Assembly: GCA_035559815.1 (NCBI GenBank)
Contig: DATMAT010000023.1
Span: 248,001-312,000, forward strand
From: Thermodesulfobacteriota bacterium
Lineage (GTDB): Bacteria > Desulfobacterota_D > UBA1144 > Nemesobacterales > CSP1-2
DNA length: 64,000 nt
Reading direction: 5' to 3'
The notes under the pieces are model-generated. The model was given only the letters and a program-made list of their open reading frames with translations. It ran no database searches and was not told where the DNA came from. Both the position numbers and the translations under genes were made by a program. Positions within the stretch are counted from its first letter, which is position 1; the number at the start of each line of letters is the position of its first letter. Positions 6,701 through 14,483 of the stretch are shown piece after piece.

Positions 6701-7202
6701 CTAAAATAGGCCATAATATGGCTGACATAAAGAGCTTTAATGACTTATTGGTTTGGCAAAAAGCACATAGGCTCTTTCTAGAAATCGTTAAATTAGTAGA
6801 AAAGTTACCTAAAAATAGGGTAGCGATGGTTATATCAGATCAAATCTTGAGGTCGGTCAGTTCAATAAGTGCAAATATAGCCGAAGGGTATGGAAGGAGA
6901 GGCAAGGATTATGAAAGGTTTCTGACGATAGCCAGAGGCTCGACAACGGAAAGTGAGGATTGGTTGATAAAGTTGAAAGATTTAGGATTGATGGAGGAAT
7001 ATATTTATAAGCAGATTATGGGAGAATGTGAGGAGATAATTAGAATGATAAATGGTTTGTTAAGTAGTTTAAGAAAGCAGAGGGAATAAATCCTGATTCC
7101 TATATCCCATGTCCCCAGTCCCATATCCCTAGTCCCTATTGCCTAATGTGTCCCTAATCCCTAATATTGTGCTAAATGAGCCATAAGATGGTTGACATAA
7201 AG
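6671..7202 (+). repeat. ~61-bp direct repeat pair flanking the second four-helix gene
   Basis: The left copy (6671-6732) and right copy (7142-7202) differ at only a few positions. Both read CCTAATGTGT...AATATTGTGCTAAA...ATGG(C/T)TGACATAAAG. The left copy includes the start codon of the gene at 6718. The right copy carries the same start, but it runs into TGA after five codons (M-V-D-I-K). This is a duplicated gene start, left by tandem duplication and deletion or by insertion. Confidence 0.75.
6718..7089 (+). CDS. Four-helix-bundle protein (IVS / S23 family), second copy
   Basis: 123 residues. FNDLLVWQKAHRLFLEIVKL at the start and SISANIAEGYGRRG near residue 60 mark the four-helix-bundle family; this copy is of the F-x-D-L-x-V-W-Q-K-A type and only distantly similar to the copy at 6102. 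Function is unknown. It is framed by GGGATA/TCCCTA low-complexity sequence and by the 61-bp direct repeats, one of which overlaps its start codon. No strong Shine-Dalgarno is seen. Placement inside repeats resembles how these genes sit in rRNA intervening sequences. Confidence 0.85.
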   Translation: MADIKSFNDLLVWQKAHRLFLEIVKLVEKLPKNRVAMVISDQILRSVSSISANIAEGYGRRGKDYERFLTIARGSTTESEDWLIKLKDLGLMEEYIYKQIMGECEEIIRMINGLLSSLRKQRE

Positions 7203-7331
7203 TGAGATAGTTATGCGGTGGCGTTCCTATTTGCTCTCCCGGATTAAATGCCGATCCGGCACCAGGTTATTCCCCTTGGACGTTGATACACTGGCGAAAC
7301 AATGTATCCTTATAGTAAGGGAGTAAGGAAA

Positions 7332-7571
7332 ATGCTCGCCAAAAAGACATCTAAAAACCAGCTCACCTTACCCAAAGAAATAGTCAAAGAATTCCCGGAT
7401 ACCGAGTATTTTGACGTTCAGGTCAAGGGTAGAACTATAGTGCTTACCCCGGTAAGGGTAAGTGCTGAAACCGATCTCCTCGAAGAAATTAGAGATAAAA
7501 TGGAGAAGCTAGGTATTGCAGAGAAGGACGTAACTGAAGCCATCAAATGGGCAAGAAGAAAAGCAAGATAA
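7332..7571 (+). CDS. AbrB/SpoVT-type antitoxin
   Basis: 79 residues from the ATG at 7332, which follows AAGGAAA; an upstream in-frame ATG at 7302 is also possible. The SKNQLTLPKEIVKEF stretch and the following strand with VKGRTIVLTPV form a swapped-hairpin AbrB DNA-binding domain. The C-terminal helical tail (LLEEIRDKMEKLGI...AIKWARRK) is where such antitoxins clamp their toxin. The PIN toxin gene starts 25 bp before its stop, a translationally coupled toxin-antitoxin arrangement, so autoregulation is expected. It lies between copies of the CRISPR-trailer repeat. Confidence 0.8.
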   Translation: MLAKKTSKNQLTLPKEIVKEFPDTEYFDVQVKGRTIVLTPVRVSAETDLLEEIRDKMEKLGIAEKDVTEAIKWARRKAR

Positions 7572-7972
7572 AGGTTGTTCTTGATACAAATGTTCTGGTA
7601 TCGGCGCTCCTTTTCAAGAAAGAAACATCCAAGATAGTAGCTTTATGGAAGAGTGGAAAAATAGTGCCGGTACTTTCTAAAGAAATTTTTGACGAGTTCA
7701 AAAGAGTCCTTGAGTACCCGAAATTTGCACTCACCAAAAACGAGATAAGTCATCTTATCCTCGAAGAGGTTCTTCCCTTCTTTGAAGTTATAGAAGTAAA
7801 AACCAGTATCAAGGGTATATGTAAAGACCTCGATGATGATAAGTTCATCTCATGTGCTCTCTCCGCCAAAGCTAGATTCGTAGTCAGCGGGGATAAAGAC
7901 TTATGGAGCCTTAAGAGCTTCAAATCAGTGAGAATTATCAGGCCTTCAGATTTATTAGACATTTTCTTGTGA
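7547..7972 (+). CDS. PIN-domain toxin (COG1569-like)
   Basis: 141 residues. VVLDTNVLVSALLF gives the first catalytic Asp at the start of the PIN fold. DEFKRVLEYPKF supplies the second acidic region, and CKDLDDDKFISCALSA plus VSGDKDLWSL give the remaining acidic residues. PIN toxins are Mg-dependent ribonucleases that typically cut tRNA, rRNA or mRNA. The gene overlaps the AbrB-type antitoxin by 25 bp, so the two form a type II toxin-antitoxin module. The length is normal for this PIN subfamily and the acidic residues appear intact. Confidence 0.85.
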   Translation: MGKKKSKIKVVLDTNVLVSALLFKKETSKIVALWKSGKIVPVLSKEIFDEFKRVLEYPKFALTKNEISHLILEEVLPFFEVIEVKTSIKGICKDLDDDKFISCALSAKARFVVSGDKDLWSLKSFKSVRIIRPSDLLDIFL

Positions 7973-7985
7973 AAAAGCCTGAGAG

Positions 7986-8113
7986 GTCAGCGTTTAGAAA
8001 TTAGTGGTTAGGGAAATAATGATTAAGTATCACCCCACATCCTGGCTTGCATTTGACGACGATGTGACAAGAGGTGATTTCCTAAAAACTAAACATCAAA
8101 CACTAAAAACCGT
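7986..8113 (+). repeat. Diverged member of the inverted-repeat element family
   Basis: CGTTTAGAAATTAGTGGTTA forms a left arm and CCTAAAAACTAAACATCAAA a right arm, as in the elements at 5622-6078. The ~70-bp centre is unrelated to theirs. Members of the family thus share arms, not cores. Confidence 0.6.
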
Positions 8114-8210
8114 CTTCGAGCCTACAATATCCGTAAGGGAATTTTTTGACTCCGGTTCTACGGAGTATATACTTATGGTAATACCGGATTCCTTTTTTGG
8201 AGAATTTGCC

Positions 8211-8447
8211 ATGTCCAAGCTTCTCTCCCTGAAATTACAGGATGAAGTGTTTAAAGAGGCTGAAGAAATTCTTAGGCTGAATCGGAAGAGGAGGAACTCC
8301 TACTTTAACGAGGCTATAAATCTTTACAATAAACTCTGGAAAAGAAAGCTTCTCAAAAAATCCTTAACCGAAGAATCGAGGCTGATTGCCGATGAATCCC
8401 TCAGCATTTTAGAGGCATTTGAATTGCTCGAAGACGAACTGGATTAG
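8211..8447 (+). CDS. mazE: MazE-like ribbon-helix-helix antitoxin
   Basis: 78 residues from the ATG at 8211, preceded by GGAG nine bases upstream. The longer open frame from 8004 is mostly repeat-element sequence and is not used. LSLKLQDEVFKEAEEILRLN at the start fits a ribbon-helix-helix strand and helix, followed by a basic helical region and an acidic tail (LSILEAFELLEDELD) suited to wrapping the toxin. The mazF-type gene starts 6 bp downstream, so this is a type II pair and probably autoregulated. Confidence 0.75.
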   Translation: MSKLLSLKLQDEVFKEAEEILRLNRKRRNSYFNEAINLYNKLWKRKLLKKSLTEESRLIADESLSILEAFELLEDELD

Positions 8448-8453
8448 TAACTG

Positions 8454-8792
8454 ATGGAGATCAAGAAATGGCATGTCTATCTTGCTGACCTAAACCCAAG
8501 AATAGGAACAGAACCCGGAAAGGTCCGGCCGGTAGTCGTTATTCAAACAGATCTTCTTAACGGATTACATCCTTCGACAGTTATATGCCCTGTGACCACT
8601 AAGGTACAGCCGAAGGCACGTTTCTTAAGAGTACATCTAGTTTCCGGGGAAGCCGGATTAAAAGAAAAGTCGGACATTATGGTGGACCAAATTCGAGCCA
8701 TTGATAATCGTCGTTTAATTAAACATCTCGGTAAAATTTCTCGTAAAAGCTCGGTTAAGTTGACCGAGAATTTGAGAGTTCTGCTAGCATAA
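8454..8792 (+). CDS. mazF: MazF/PemK-type endoribonuclease toxin
   Basis: 112 residues, the usual MazF length. The start has HVYLADLNPRIGTEPGKVRP, matching the family pattern G-D-(I/L)-x(n)-G-x-E-x-x-K-x-R-P-V-V. VICPVTTKV and a later DIMVDQIRAIDNRRL are the other conserved blocks, with the catalytic Arg (KVRP) and the Thr of the second block present. MazF cleaves single-stranded RNA at short sequence motifs. It follows its antitoxin by 6 bp. The module lies between the CRISPR trailer and the remnant repeat at 8898. Confidence 0.9.
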   Translation: MEIKKWHVYLADLNPRIGTEPGKVRPVVVIQTDLLNGLHPSTVICPVTTKVQPKARFLRVHLVSGEAGLKEKSDIMVDQIRAIDNRRLIKHLGKISRKSSVKLTENLRVLLA

Positions 8793-8897
8793 CTGGCAGC
8801 CCTGAGGCTAAAGGAATGTGCTATTTTCAAAAACTTTCTAATCATCCTAGGAAATTACTACTCCTTATCTGTTGTCAAGGTAAACCTTCTACACATT

Positions 8898-9260
8898 GAA
8901 GAAAAACTTCTAATTCCCGCAGGGAATTGAAACCGAGCAAGGCTAGTGTTTAGGAGTTAGTGGTTAGTGATTAGGGGAATGAAGGCGCAGCAGCATTGCT
9001 ACAAACTGGCTAGGATTCAATGCCTATATGGCTCGAAGTTATTTCCTAATAACTAAACACCAAACACTAAAAACTATAAACTGTTTCACGGACACTAATT
9101 CCCGGAAGGGAATGGGTTAGGAATGTAGGGGATAAGGGATAGGGGATAGGGGATAAGTGAAAAAGACCAAACTAGTCCGTATTATCCCCAGTCCCTAATC
9201 CCTTGTCCCTTGTCCCATGTCCCTAGTTCCTAGTCCCTAATGTGTCTCTAATCCCTAATA
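8898..9260 (+). repeat. Degenerate CRISPR repeat plus fourth element copy and low-complexity block
   Basis: A 36-bp degenerate CRISPR repeat (8898-8933, ending CGCAGGGAATTGAAAC) is followed at once by another copy of the ~140-bp element (8934-9074). Then come a CRISPR repeat core (about 9089-9115) and the GGGATA/TCCCTA block to 9260. 8934-9260 is collinear with 5936-6695, except that the 426 bp holding the first four-helix gene are absent. The gap 8793-9315 holds nothing else recognisable. Confidence 0.85.
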
Positions 9261-9315
9261 CGTTGACTTGAAACCTAAAAGGTGATAGTAGTGATGAGCT
9301 TGCTACAAGGTGAAG

Positions 9316-10107
9316 CTACCTGGGAACGGCTATTCTCCTGATTCCGATGCTCCTGCCGCTCTCTTTATCCAAGTCTATTACCACCCCATTGAGCCAGGCA
9401 TTAGCCTTAGCTGGTTCGTTTCTCTCCGGCATCAGCGTTAAAAACCTTTTAATGGCTATCTCCTTCTCCATTCCGATTACCGAGTCCATCGAGCCGGTCA
9501 TCCCCACATCGGTTATGTAGGAAGTTCCTTGGGGTAAAACCCTCTCGTCCGCGGTTTGGACATGGGTATGGGTGCCTATCACTGCGCTTACCTTCCCATC
9601 CAAGTACCATCCCATGGCCATCTTTTCCGAAGTGGCCTCGGCATGAAAATCAACTATTATGAGTCTGGTATGCTTTGCTACCTCTTCTACCAGAGCGGAA
9701 ACCTTTTGAAAACAGGGTTCGTAGGAATCCATGAAAAGGTTGCCGCAAAGATTAACCACCGCAATACTCAGCCCGTCTTTGACCTCGAAGATCCCGTGAC
9801 CGGCGCCGGGGGTAGCTGGCGGAAAATTCGCCGGCCTGAGGAGCCTCGGCTCTTTACCTATGTAGGGGATTATTTCCCTCTTGTCCCAGATGTGGTTTCC
9901 GGATGTAAGGACGTCTATACCGCAGTCAAATAGATATTCAGTGATCTTGGGTGTAATTCCCTTCCCGCCCGCGGCGTTCTCGCAATTGGCTATGACAAAA
10001 TCGATTTTATGCTTCTCAACCAAATTAGGAAGCAAAACCCGGACCGTTTCCCTTCCTGCTTCTCCTACTATATCCCCTATAAAAAGAACGCTTAGACCTT
10101 TGTCCAT
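9316..10107 (-). CDS. ymdB: YmdB-type (TIGR00282) metallophosphoesterase
   Basis: 263 residues from the ATG at 10107; a TTG start at 10164 would add 19 residues with no family match. Metal ligands are visible in order: FIGDIVGEAGR near 10, ANCENAAGGKG near 42, SGNHIWDKRE near 70, VDFHAEATSEK near 155 and GTHTHVQTADE near 182. The family hydrolyses 2',3'-cyclic nucleotides and is a dinuclear-metal phosphodiesterase of the cytoplasm; in Bacillus YmdB affects biofilm choice and RNA turnover. The gene stands alone at the right edge of the accessory region, with no partner on its strand. Confidence 0.9.
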   Translation of the reverse strand: MDKGLSVLFIGDIVGEAGRETVRVLLPNLVEKHKIDFVIANCENAAGGKGITPKITEYLFDCGIDVLTSGNHIWDKREIIPYIGKEPRLLRPANFPPATPGAGHGIFEVKDGLSIAVVNLCGNLFMDSYEPCFQKVSALVEEVAKHTRLIIVDFHAEATSEKMAMGWYLDGKVSAVIGTHTHVQTADERVLPQGTSYITDVGMTGSMDSVIGMEKEIAIKRFLTLMPERNEPAKANAWLNGVVIDLDKESGRSIGIRRIAVPR

Positions 10108-11330
10108 TGTTCTATTAAATCTATCTGGATTTTGGTTAAATTGGTAATGTTGTTTGCCTAACAAATTGTACTAATCTAGATTTGATCAGACGGACATGGT
10201 CATGTTAAATTTTATTCAAGGTGACGACTACATTGCACCTGGTTATCTCGAAACTCTTTTGGTTAATTCAAAAAGAAGTTTCTACATCCAAGAGCCTGCT
10301 CTGAGCACATTATCTGTACTCAGTGTAAAGAGAATAAATTACTTTTTAAGATTTCTCCCTGCAGTCGAAATGACAATTCATATAGTTATGTTCCGGGATT
10401 TTTGGTAGGCTGAGTTCTTTCCTTGTTATCATCATCCTAGCGGATGTAAATCCGCTCATCCTGAGTTTAATCGAAGGATGGTTTTCTTGAGGTGTTTACC
10501 CTTCGACTGCGCTCAGGGTGAACGGAGTTATCGAATGATTGCCCACTCATCCTGAGTCCTGAGCCTTGATGAAGAGCCTTTCCCGAACTAACTTGAGGGA
10601 GCATGCGAGGAATCTTAAACTTCAATATCAATAAGATTTCTGCATTTCAGTCCGACATGACAACGTATCTCTGTGCAAAAACTCGTGCAGACATTGCCTG
10701 AAAACTCAAATTCACACTATTACAACACTAAATACTTTTATGGTCTTTGAATTTTTAAATCGGACGGGGGTTAGATATAATCTTAGCTAATTGTAATTTA
10801 ACTTGAGAATTCACTGCGGCTTGCCAGAGAGTTTCTTCTGTCATTGCGAGCACGTTGGCCATGCTCAGTGTAAACTCCGCGAAGCAGTCTGACACAGGAC
10901 GTCATTTATTAATCTGACAATGGGTCATTACTCTGCAAAAACTATTACTTCTTGCTCCCGCGAAGCTTGTCCTTACCGAGGCGGGGAGCGGGAATTCAAG
11001 TTTTAAAAGATGGATCCCCGATTAATGCGTTCGGGGATGACAAATTGGAATAGGATTCCCGATTAATGCGTTCGGGGATGACAGGGTAGGTGGATTCCCG
11101 AATAAAAGATTTCGGGAATGACAGATGAGTGGATTTCCGATTAATGCACTCGGGGATGACATGCGTGAAGAATGCTCGATCGATCCCCTGGTTAAACCGG
11201 GGGACTGGGATGCAAACGGGGGGATGACTAAAGTTTGCCTCCGTACATCATTAGCGTGTAACGTTCGGACGTGACATTGGCAGGCTAATCCATACTTGAG
11301 GGATGGAGGAACCCATAAATAATAACCCAC
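10108..11330. other. 1.2-kb intergenic region with hairpin repeats
   Basis: No convincing gene is seen. 10430-10600 holds sequence of the CATCCTGAG...TCGAAGGATG and CCCTTCGACTGCGCTCAGGG type, which recurs at 20758-20880, 25400-25570, 60060-60180 and near 63820. A separate hairpin family occupies 11010-11165. The 70-codon frame at 10196-10408 lacks a ribosome-binding site and family resemblance. Confidence 0.7.
11010..11165 (+). repeat. Four tandem CCCGATTAATGC...TCGGGGATGACA hairpins
   Basis: Four units of ~30-45 bp repeat GATTCCCGATTAATGCGTTC followed by GGGGATGACA; each can fold with a TCCCCGA/TTCGGGGA stem. Related sequence occurs at 28430-28560 and 63560-63760. Unit spacing is short and variable with no spacer-like unique DNA, so this is a dispersed hairpin family rather than CRISPR. 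Confidence 0.7.
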
Positions 11331-12140
11331 ATGACCAATGACCCCAGCACCTCACCCATAGGCGTATTTGATTCCGGCATAGGCGGGCTCACCGTGGTGA
11401 GAGAGATTGTCAAGCTACTGCCTCATGAGAACCTTATTTACCTCGGTGATACGGCTAGGGTTCCATATGGCACAAAATCCAGCAAGACCGTGATCACCTA
11501 CTCCCAAAGCAACGCCTCGTTTCTCCTATCCAAGGGCATAAAGCTTTTAGTGGTGGCATGTAACACCGCCTCCGCTGTTGCACTCCCCAGCCTGAGGTGG
11601 GACCTGAGAATCCCAATAATCGGGGTGACAGAGCCTGGTGCGAGAAGGGCGGTCAGGGCGACGAAAACGGGCCGGGTAGGGGTTATAGGCACTCCGTCCA
11701 CCGTCAAAAGCAATGCCTATAAAAAGGCCATGGAGAATATAGCACCAGAGGTCAGCGTCTATTCCAAAGCCTGCCCTCTTTTTGTCCCCCTTGCCGAGGA
11801 AGGATGGACCGATGGGGAGATAGCGGAGCTTGCAGCCAGGAGATACCTGGAGGGTTTTAAAGAATCGGGGATTGACGTGCTTATTCTCGGTTGCACACAC
11901 TATCCGCTCCTCAAGAAGACGATTCAAAAAGTGGTGGGGGAGAATATAACGCTGGTCGATTCAGCCGAGGAAACGGCCCTAGAAATCAAGAGGGTTCTCG
12001 AGGAGGACGGAACAGCGAACCGTGGTCCCGGCATGGCCAAGAGGGAATTCTATCTGACCGATGTGTCCGAAACCTTCGTCTCGATTGCCGGGAGATTCTT
12101 GGGTGAGGATATCGGAGAGGTTCAGCAGGTCGATTTATGA
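11331..12140 (+). CDS. murI: Glutamate racemase
   Basis: 269 residues, normal for MurI. It makes D-glutamate for peptidoglycan in the cytoplasm. GVFDSGIGGLTV is at the N-terminus. The two catalytic cysteines are in VVACNTASA (about residue 76) and LGCTHYPLL (about 188), each with its conserved Thr/His neighbours, so racemase activity is expected. It appears monocistronic: hairpin repeats lie upstream, and a strong stem-loop shared with the convergent etfA lies 9 bp downstream. Confidence 0.96.
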   Translation: MTNDPSTSPIGVFDSGIGGLTVVREIVKLLPHENLIYLGDTARVPYGTKSSKTVITYSQSNASFLLSKGIKLLVVACNTASAVALPSLRWDLRIPIIGVTEPGARRAVRATKTGRVGVIGTPSTVKSNAYKKAMENIAPEVSVYSKACPLFVPLAEEGWTDGEIAELAARRYLEGFKESGIDVLILGCTHYPLLKKTIQKVVGENITLVDSAEETALEIKRVLEEDGTANRGPGMAKREFYLTDVSETFVSIAGRFLGEDIGEVQQVDL

Positions 12141-12149
12141 AAAAAGATA

Positions 12150-12174
12150 GGGGCGTATGATGGCCATACGCCCC
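12150..12174. terminator. Bidirectional terminator between murI and etfA
   Basis: A perfect 10-bp stem GGGGCGTATG / CATACGCCCC encloses ATGGC. An A-run on the left (12140-12146) becomes a T-run for leftward transcripts. It lies between convergent genes. Confidence 0.8.
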
Positions 12175-12184
12175 GTCTCCAAGA

Positions 12185-13180
12185 TTACTCCTGTACTAGA
12201 AGCTTCTTAACTTCCTCCGTCAGAGGCGGCAGCACCTCGAACAGGTCGCCGCAAATTCCATAATCGCATTTCTGGAAAATAGGCGCTTCCGGGTCTTTGT
12301 TGATTGCCACGATCACCTTGGATGAACCCATGCCGGCATAATGCTGAATAGAGCCAGAAATTGCAATGGCCACGTATAGAACGGGTGAAACCACCTTTCC
12401 GGTCTGGCCTACCTGCATCTCAAATGGGGCGTATCCTGAGTCCACCGCCGCGCGAGACGCGCCTGCCGCCGCGCCGAATGCGTCGGCAAGCTCGAAGATG
12501 TACTTGAAATTCTCTGCGCTTCCTAGTCCGCGCCCGCCGGAGACGATTCGCTCCGCTTCGGTAAGCTCGGGCCGCTCTGATTGCTTTCTTTTCACCTCTA
12601 TGACCTTGGTCACAATGTTTTCCGGTTTAAGGTCGACCGATTCGTTGACCACCTCGGCATTTTTGGGGGCTTCCTCTGTTTTAAACACGTTCGGCCTGAT
12701 GGTGGTCATCTGCGGTTTATGGTCGAGAAATTCTACGGTGGAAATGGATTTGGCGGAGTATTTGTATCTCTGGACCTTAAGCCTGTTATCGTCGGTCAGG
12801 TCCAACTCGACCGCGTCCATCGTAAGACCCGCTCCCACGTTAGCCGCTGCCCTGGGGAAAAAATCCTGGCCTATGGATGTGTTTCCGGTAATTACGATTG
12901 CCGGGCTGTGTTTTTTGATCAACCCGGAAAGCGCAGTGGCATATCCTTCAGGCGTATAATCTTTTAGCAGTTCGTTGTCTACGACGTAAACCTTTTCCGC
13001 CCCATACTTTCCCAGCTCTTCCGCTAGCCCGGAGACCCCGGAGCCGATCAGGACTCCGCAAAGCGGTCCTCCCATTTTACCGGCGAGCTTTTTTCTGGCC
13101 TCGGATAAGGCCTCAAAAGTTACCTTCCTCACTTTGCCGTCTATAGTAAGGTCTGCAACTACCCAGATTTCATTGCTCAT
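12185..13180 (-). CDS. etfA: Electron transfer flavoprotein, alpha subunit
   Basis: 331 residues. The C-terminal FAD domain carries IVSGGRGLGSAENF near 213-226, GASRAAVDSGYAPFEMQVGQTGK (about 240-262) and AISGSIQHYAGM with INKDPEAPIF, all conserved FAD-binding blocks of EtfA. The N-terminal half has the adenine-nucleotide-binding-like fold. With EtfB it forms the soluble heterodimer that carries electrons from acyl-CoA and related dehydrogenases to the membrane quinone pool. AAGGAGGAACAAA precedes the ATG. It follows etfB in the same leftward operon. Confidence 0.96.
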   Translation of the reverse strand: MSNEIWVVADLTIDGKVRKVTFEALSEARKKLAGKMGGPLCGVLIGSGVSGLAEELGKYGAEKVYVVDNELLKDYTPEGYATALSGLIKKHSPAIVITGNTSIGQDFFPRAAANVGAGLTMDAVELDLTDDNRLKVQRYKYSAKSISTVEFLDHKPQMTTIRPNVFKTEEAPKNAEVVNESVDLKPENIVTKVIEVKRKQSERPELTEAERIVSGGRGLGSAENFKYIFELADAFGAAAGASRAAVDSGYAPFEMQVGQTGKVVSPVLYVAIAISGSIQHYAGMGSSKVIVAINKDPEAPIFQKCDYGICGDLFEVLPPLTEEVKKLLVQE

Positions 13181-13242
13181 TTTGTTCCTCCTTGTTATCT
13201 ACATCTACTAAATGTTGGTGCACTTCGTGCCCGGGTTCGCGG

Positions 13243-14079
13243 TTAAATTACCTTGGCCTCTTCCCGGAGGAGCTTTACAAGCTCCCGGGCTGATTCAACA
13301 ATCTCGTTATCCTTTACCATGTCTTGTTTGGACCCCTTAATCACCTTCAGTTTTCTCTCTATCTGCGGAATCCTGTATGAAACGGTCTTGAATCTCGCTC
13401 CCGCCGGGCCGAGCGCTTCTTTGGTTAAACCCAATCCAGCCGGGTCAATGCCGTCTATGGTTACCTCTTTAAGCGGTTTTTTCTTTGCTTTCATTATCCC
13501 GGGAAGTGAAGCGTATCTCGGCTCGTTTAATCCCCTTTCGCAGGTGATTATGGCCGGAAGTGGAACCTCTACGATGACCTGCCCGCCCTCTATCTCTCTT
13601 TGACAGGTGGCCTTCTTTTGGTCGGATGATATCTCAAGCTTGGTGACTATGGCTACGTGGGGGATCCCCAACTCCTCTGCTACCTGGATCCCAACCTGTC
13701 CGGTCTCCTCGTCGATCATCTTCTTCCCGGTGAGGATTAAATCGAATTCACCGAGATTCTTGATCTCCTGGGCAATCGCCTTGGAGATGGCGTAAGGGTC
13801 CGTGTAGGCGAAGCTTTCGTCCTTTATGTGTACGGCGGTGTCTGCTCCCATAGCCAGGCCGGTACGGAGGGCCTCGGCGCATCTTGCCGGCCCCATGGTG
13901 ATGAGTACCACCTCGCCCCCTAACTTTTCCTTGATTCTTATGGCCTCTTCGATAGCAAACTCATCGTAGGGATTTACGATCCATTTTATCCCTTCGTTAT
14001 CGATCGTGTCCCCGCCCGAAGCCACTTTGATCTTAGCCTCGGTATCCGGGGTCTGCCTAACAATGACGATACTTCTCAC
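13243..14079 (-). CDS. etfB: Electron transfer flavoprotein, beta subunit
   Basis: 278 residues with a GTG start at 14079 behind GAGGAGG. VNPYDEFAIEEAIRIKEK (about 36-53), MGPARCAEALRTGLAMGAD and LTGKKMIDEETGQVG are the conserved EtfB AMP-binding and dimer-contact blocks. It is transcribed ahead of etfA, 62 bp apart. The pair suggests beta-oxidation or other flavoprotein dehydrogenase chemistry, consistent with the acyl-CoA synthetase and methylmalonyl-CoA genes elsewhere in the window. The protein is slightly longer than the classic 250-260 residues. Confidence 0.95.
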   Translation of the reverse strand: MRSIVIVRQTPDTEAKIKVASGGDTIDNEGIKWIVNPYDEFAIEEAIRIKEKLGGEVVLITMGPARCAEALRTGLAMGADTAVHIKDESFAYTDPYAISKAIAQEIKNLGEFDLILTGKKMIDEETGQVGIQVAEELGIPHVAIVTKLEISSDQKKATCQREIEGGQVIVEVPLPAIITCERGLNEPRYASLPGIMKAKKKPLKEVTIDGIDPAGLGLTKEALGPAGARFKTVSYRIPQIERKLKVIKGSKQDMVKDNEIVESARELVKLLREEAKVI

Positions 14080-14483
14080 GGCAGTCTACCTCCTCTTTAT
14101 TTTAGTTAGTATTCAAAAAATTCGTAAAGACGACTTGGCATTGGTTATAGCTAGTACTTTAAAACCAGTTCTAAATTGTAAGGAACGCATATATGCGTTC
14201 CTTAGGAGTTAAGGAAAATTAAAGTATTAGTAGCTGTTTAACAGTTCGATGAAAAACGTAAAAAACTAACGGATTGGCAATTGATTGTCAAGGAAGATGC
14301 CGGCTCTCTGGCGGAGCTTTAGCCCGGAAACCTCCGCAGCCGGGTCCGAGCGGGGAATTATATTGCAACTTCTTGCCGGTAATGGGATAATTACTGGGCA
14401 AAGAATCAGTAACTCTGAGATATAGCCCTGGAAACAGGAATTACCGTTTGACTCTAAAGGCTCTAGTATAAAGTGGATTATAA
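14080..14483. other. Intergenic region with a perfect palindrome
   Basis: Between the divergent etfB and LOG-family genes. Apart from the 26-bp palindrome at 14179-14204, no gene or clear promoter is seen. Confidence 0.5.
14179..14204. repeat. Perfect 26-bp palindrome, GGAACGCATATATGCGTTCC family
   Basis: TAAGGAACGCATA is followed at once by its exact reverse complement. Interrupted relatives occur at 22241-22290 and 33449-33494, both ending ATGCGTTCCTTACACTA, so this is a dispersed family and not a local operator. Confidence 0.75.

Noticed and set aside
6102-7089. Diversity-generating retroelement (Avd-like proteins)
   Set aside because: No reverse transcriptase and no adenine-variable template/variable repeat pair is visible; four-helix proteins alone are not enough.
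8004-8210. N-terminal extension of the MazE-like frame
   Set aside because: This part is the repeat-element arm; the ATG at 8211 with GGAG is a better start.
10196-10408. 70-codon frame upstream of murI
   Set aside because: No ribosome-binding site or family resemblance; it lies in repeat-rich intergenic DNA.
11010-11165. Second CRISPR array
   Set aside because: Units are ~30-45 bp apart with no unique spacers, and the same hairpins are scattered elsewhere singly.
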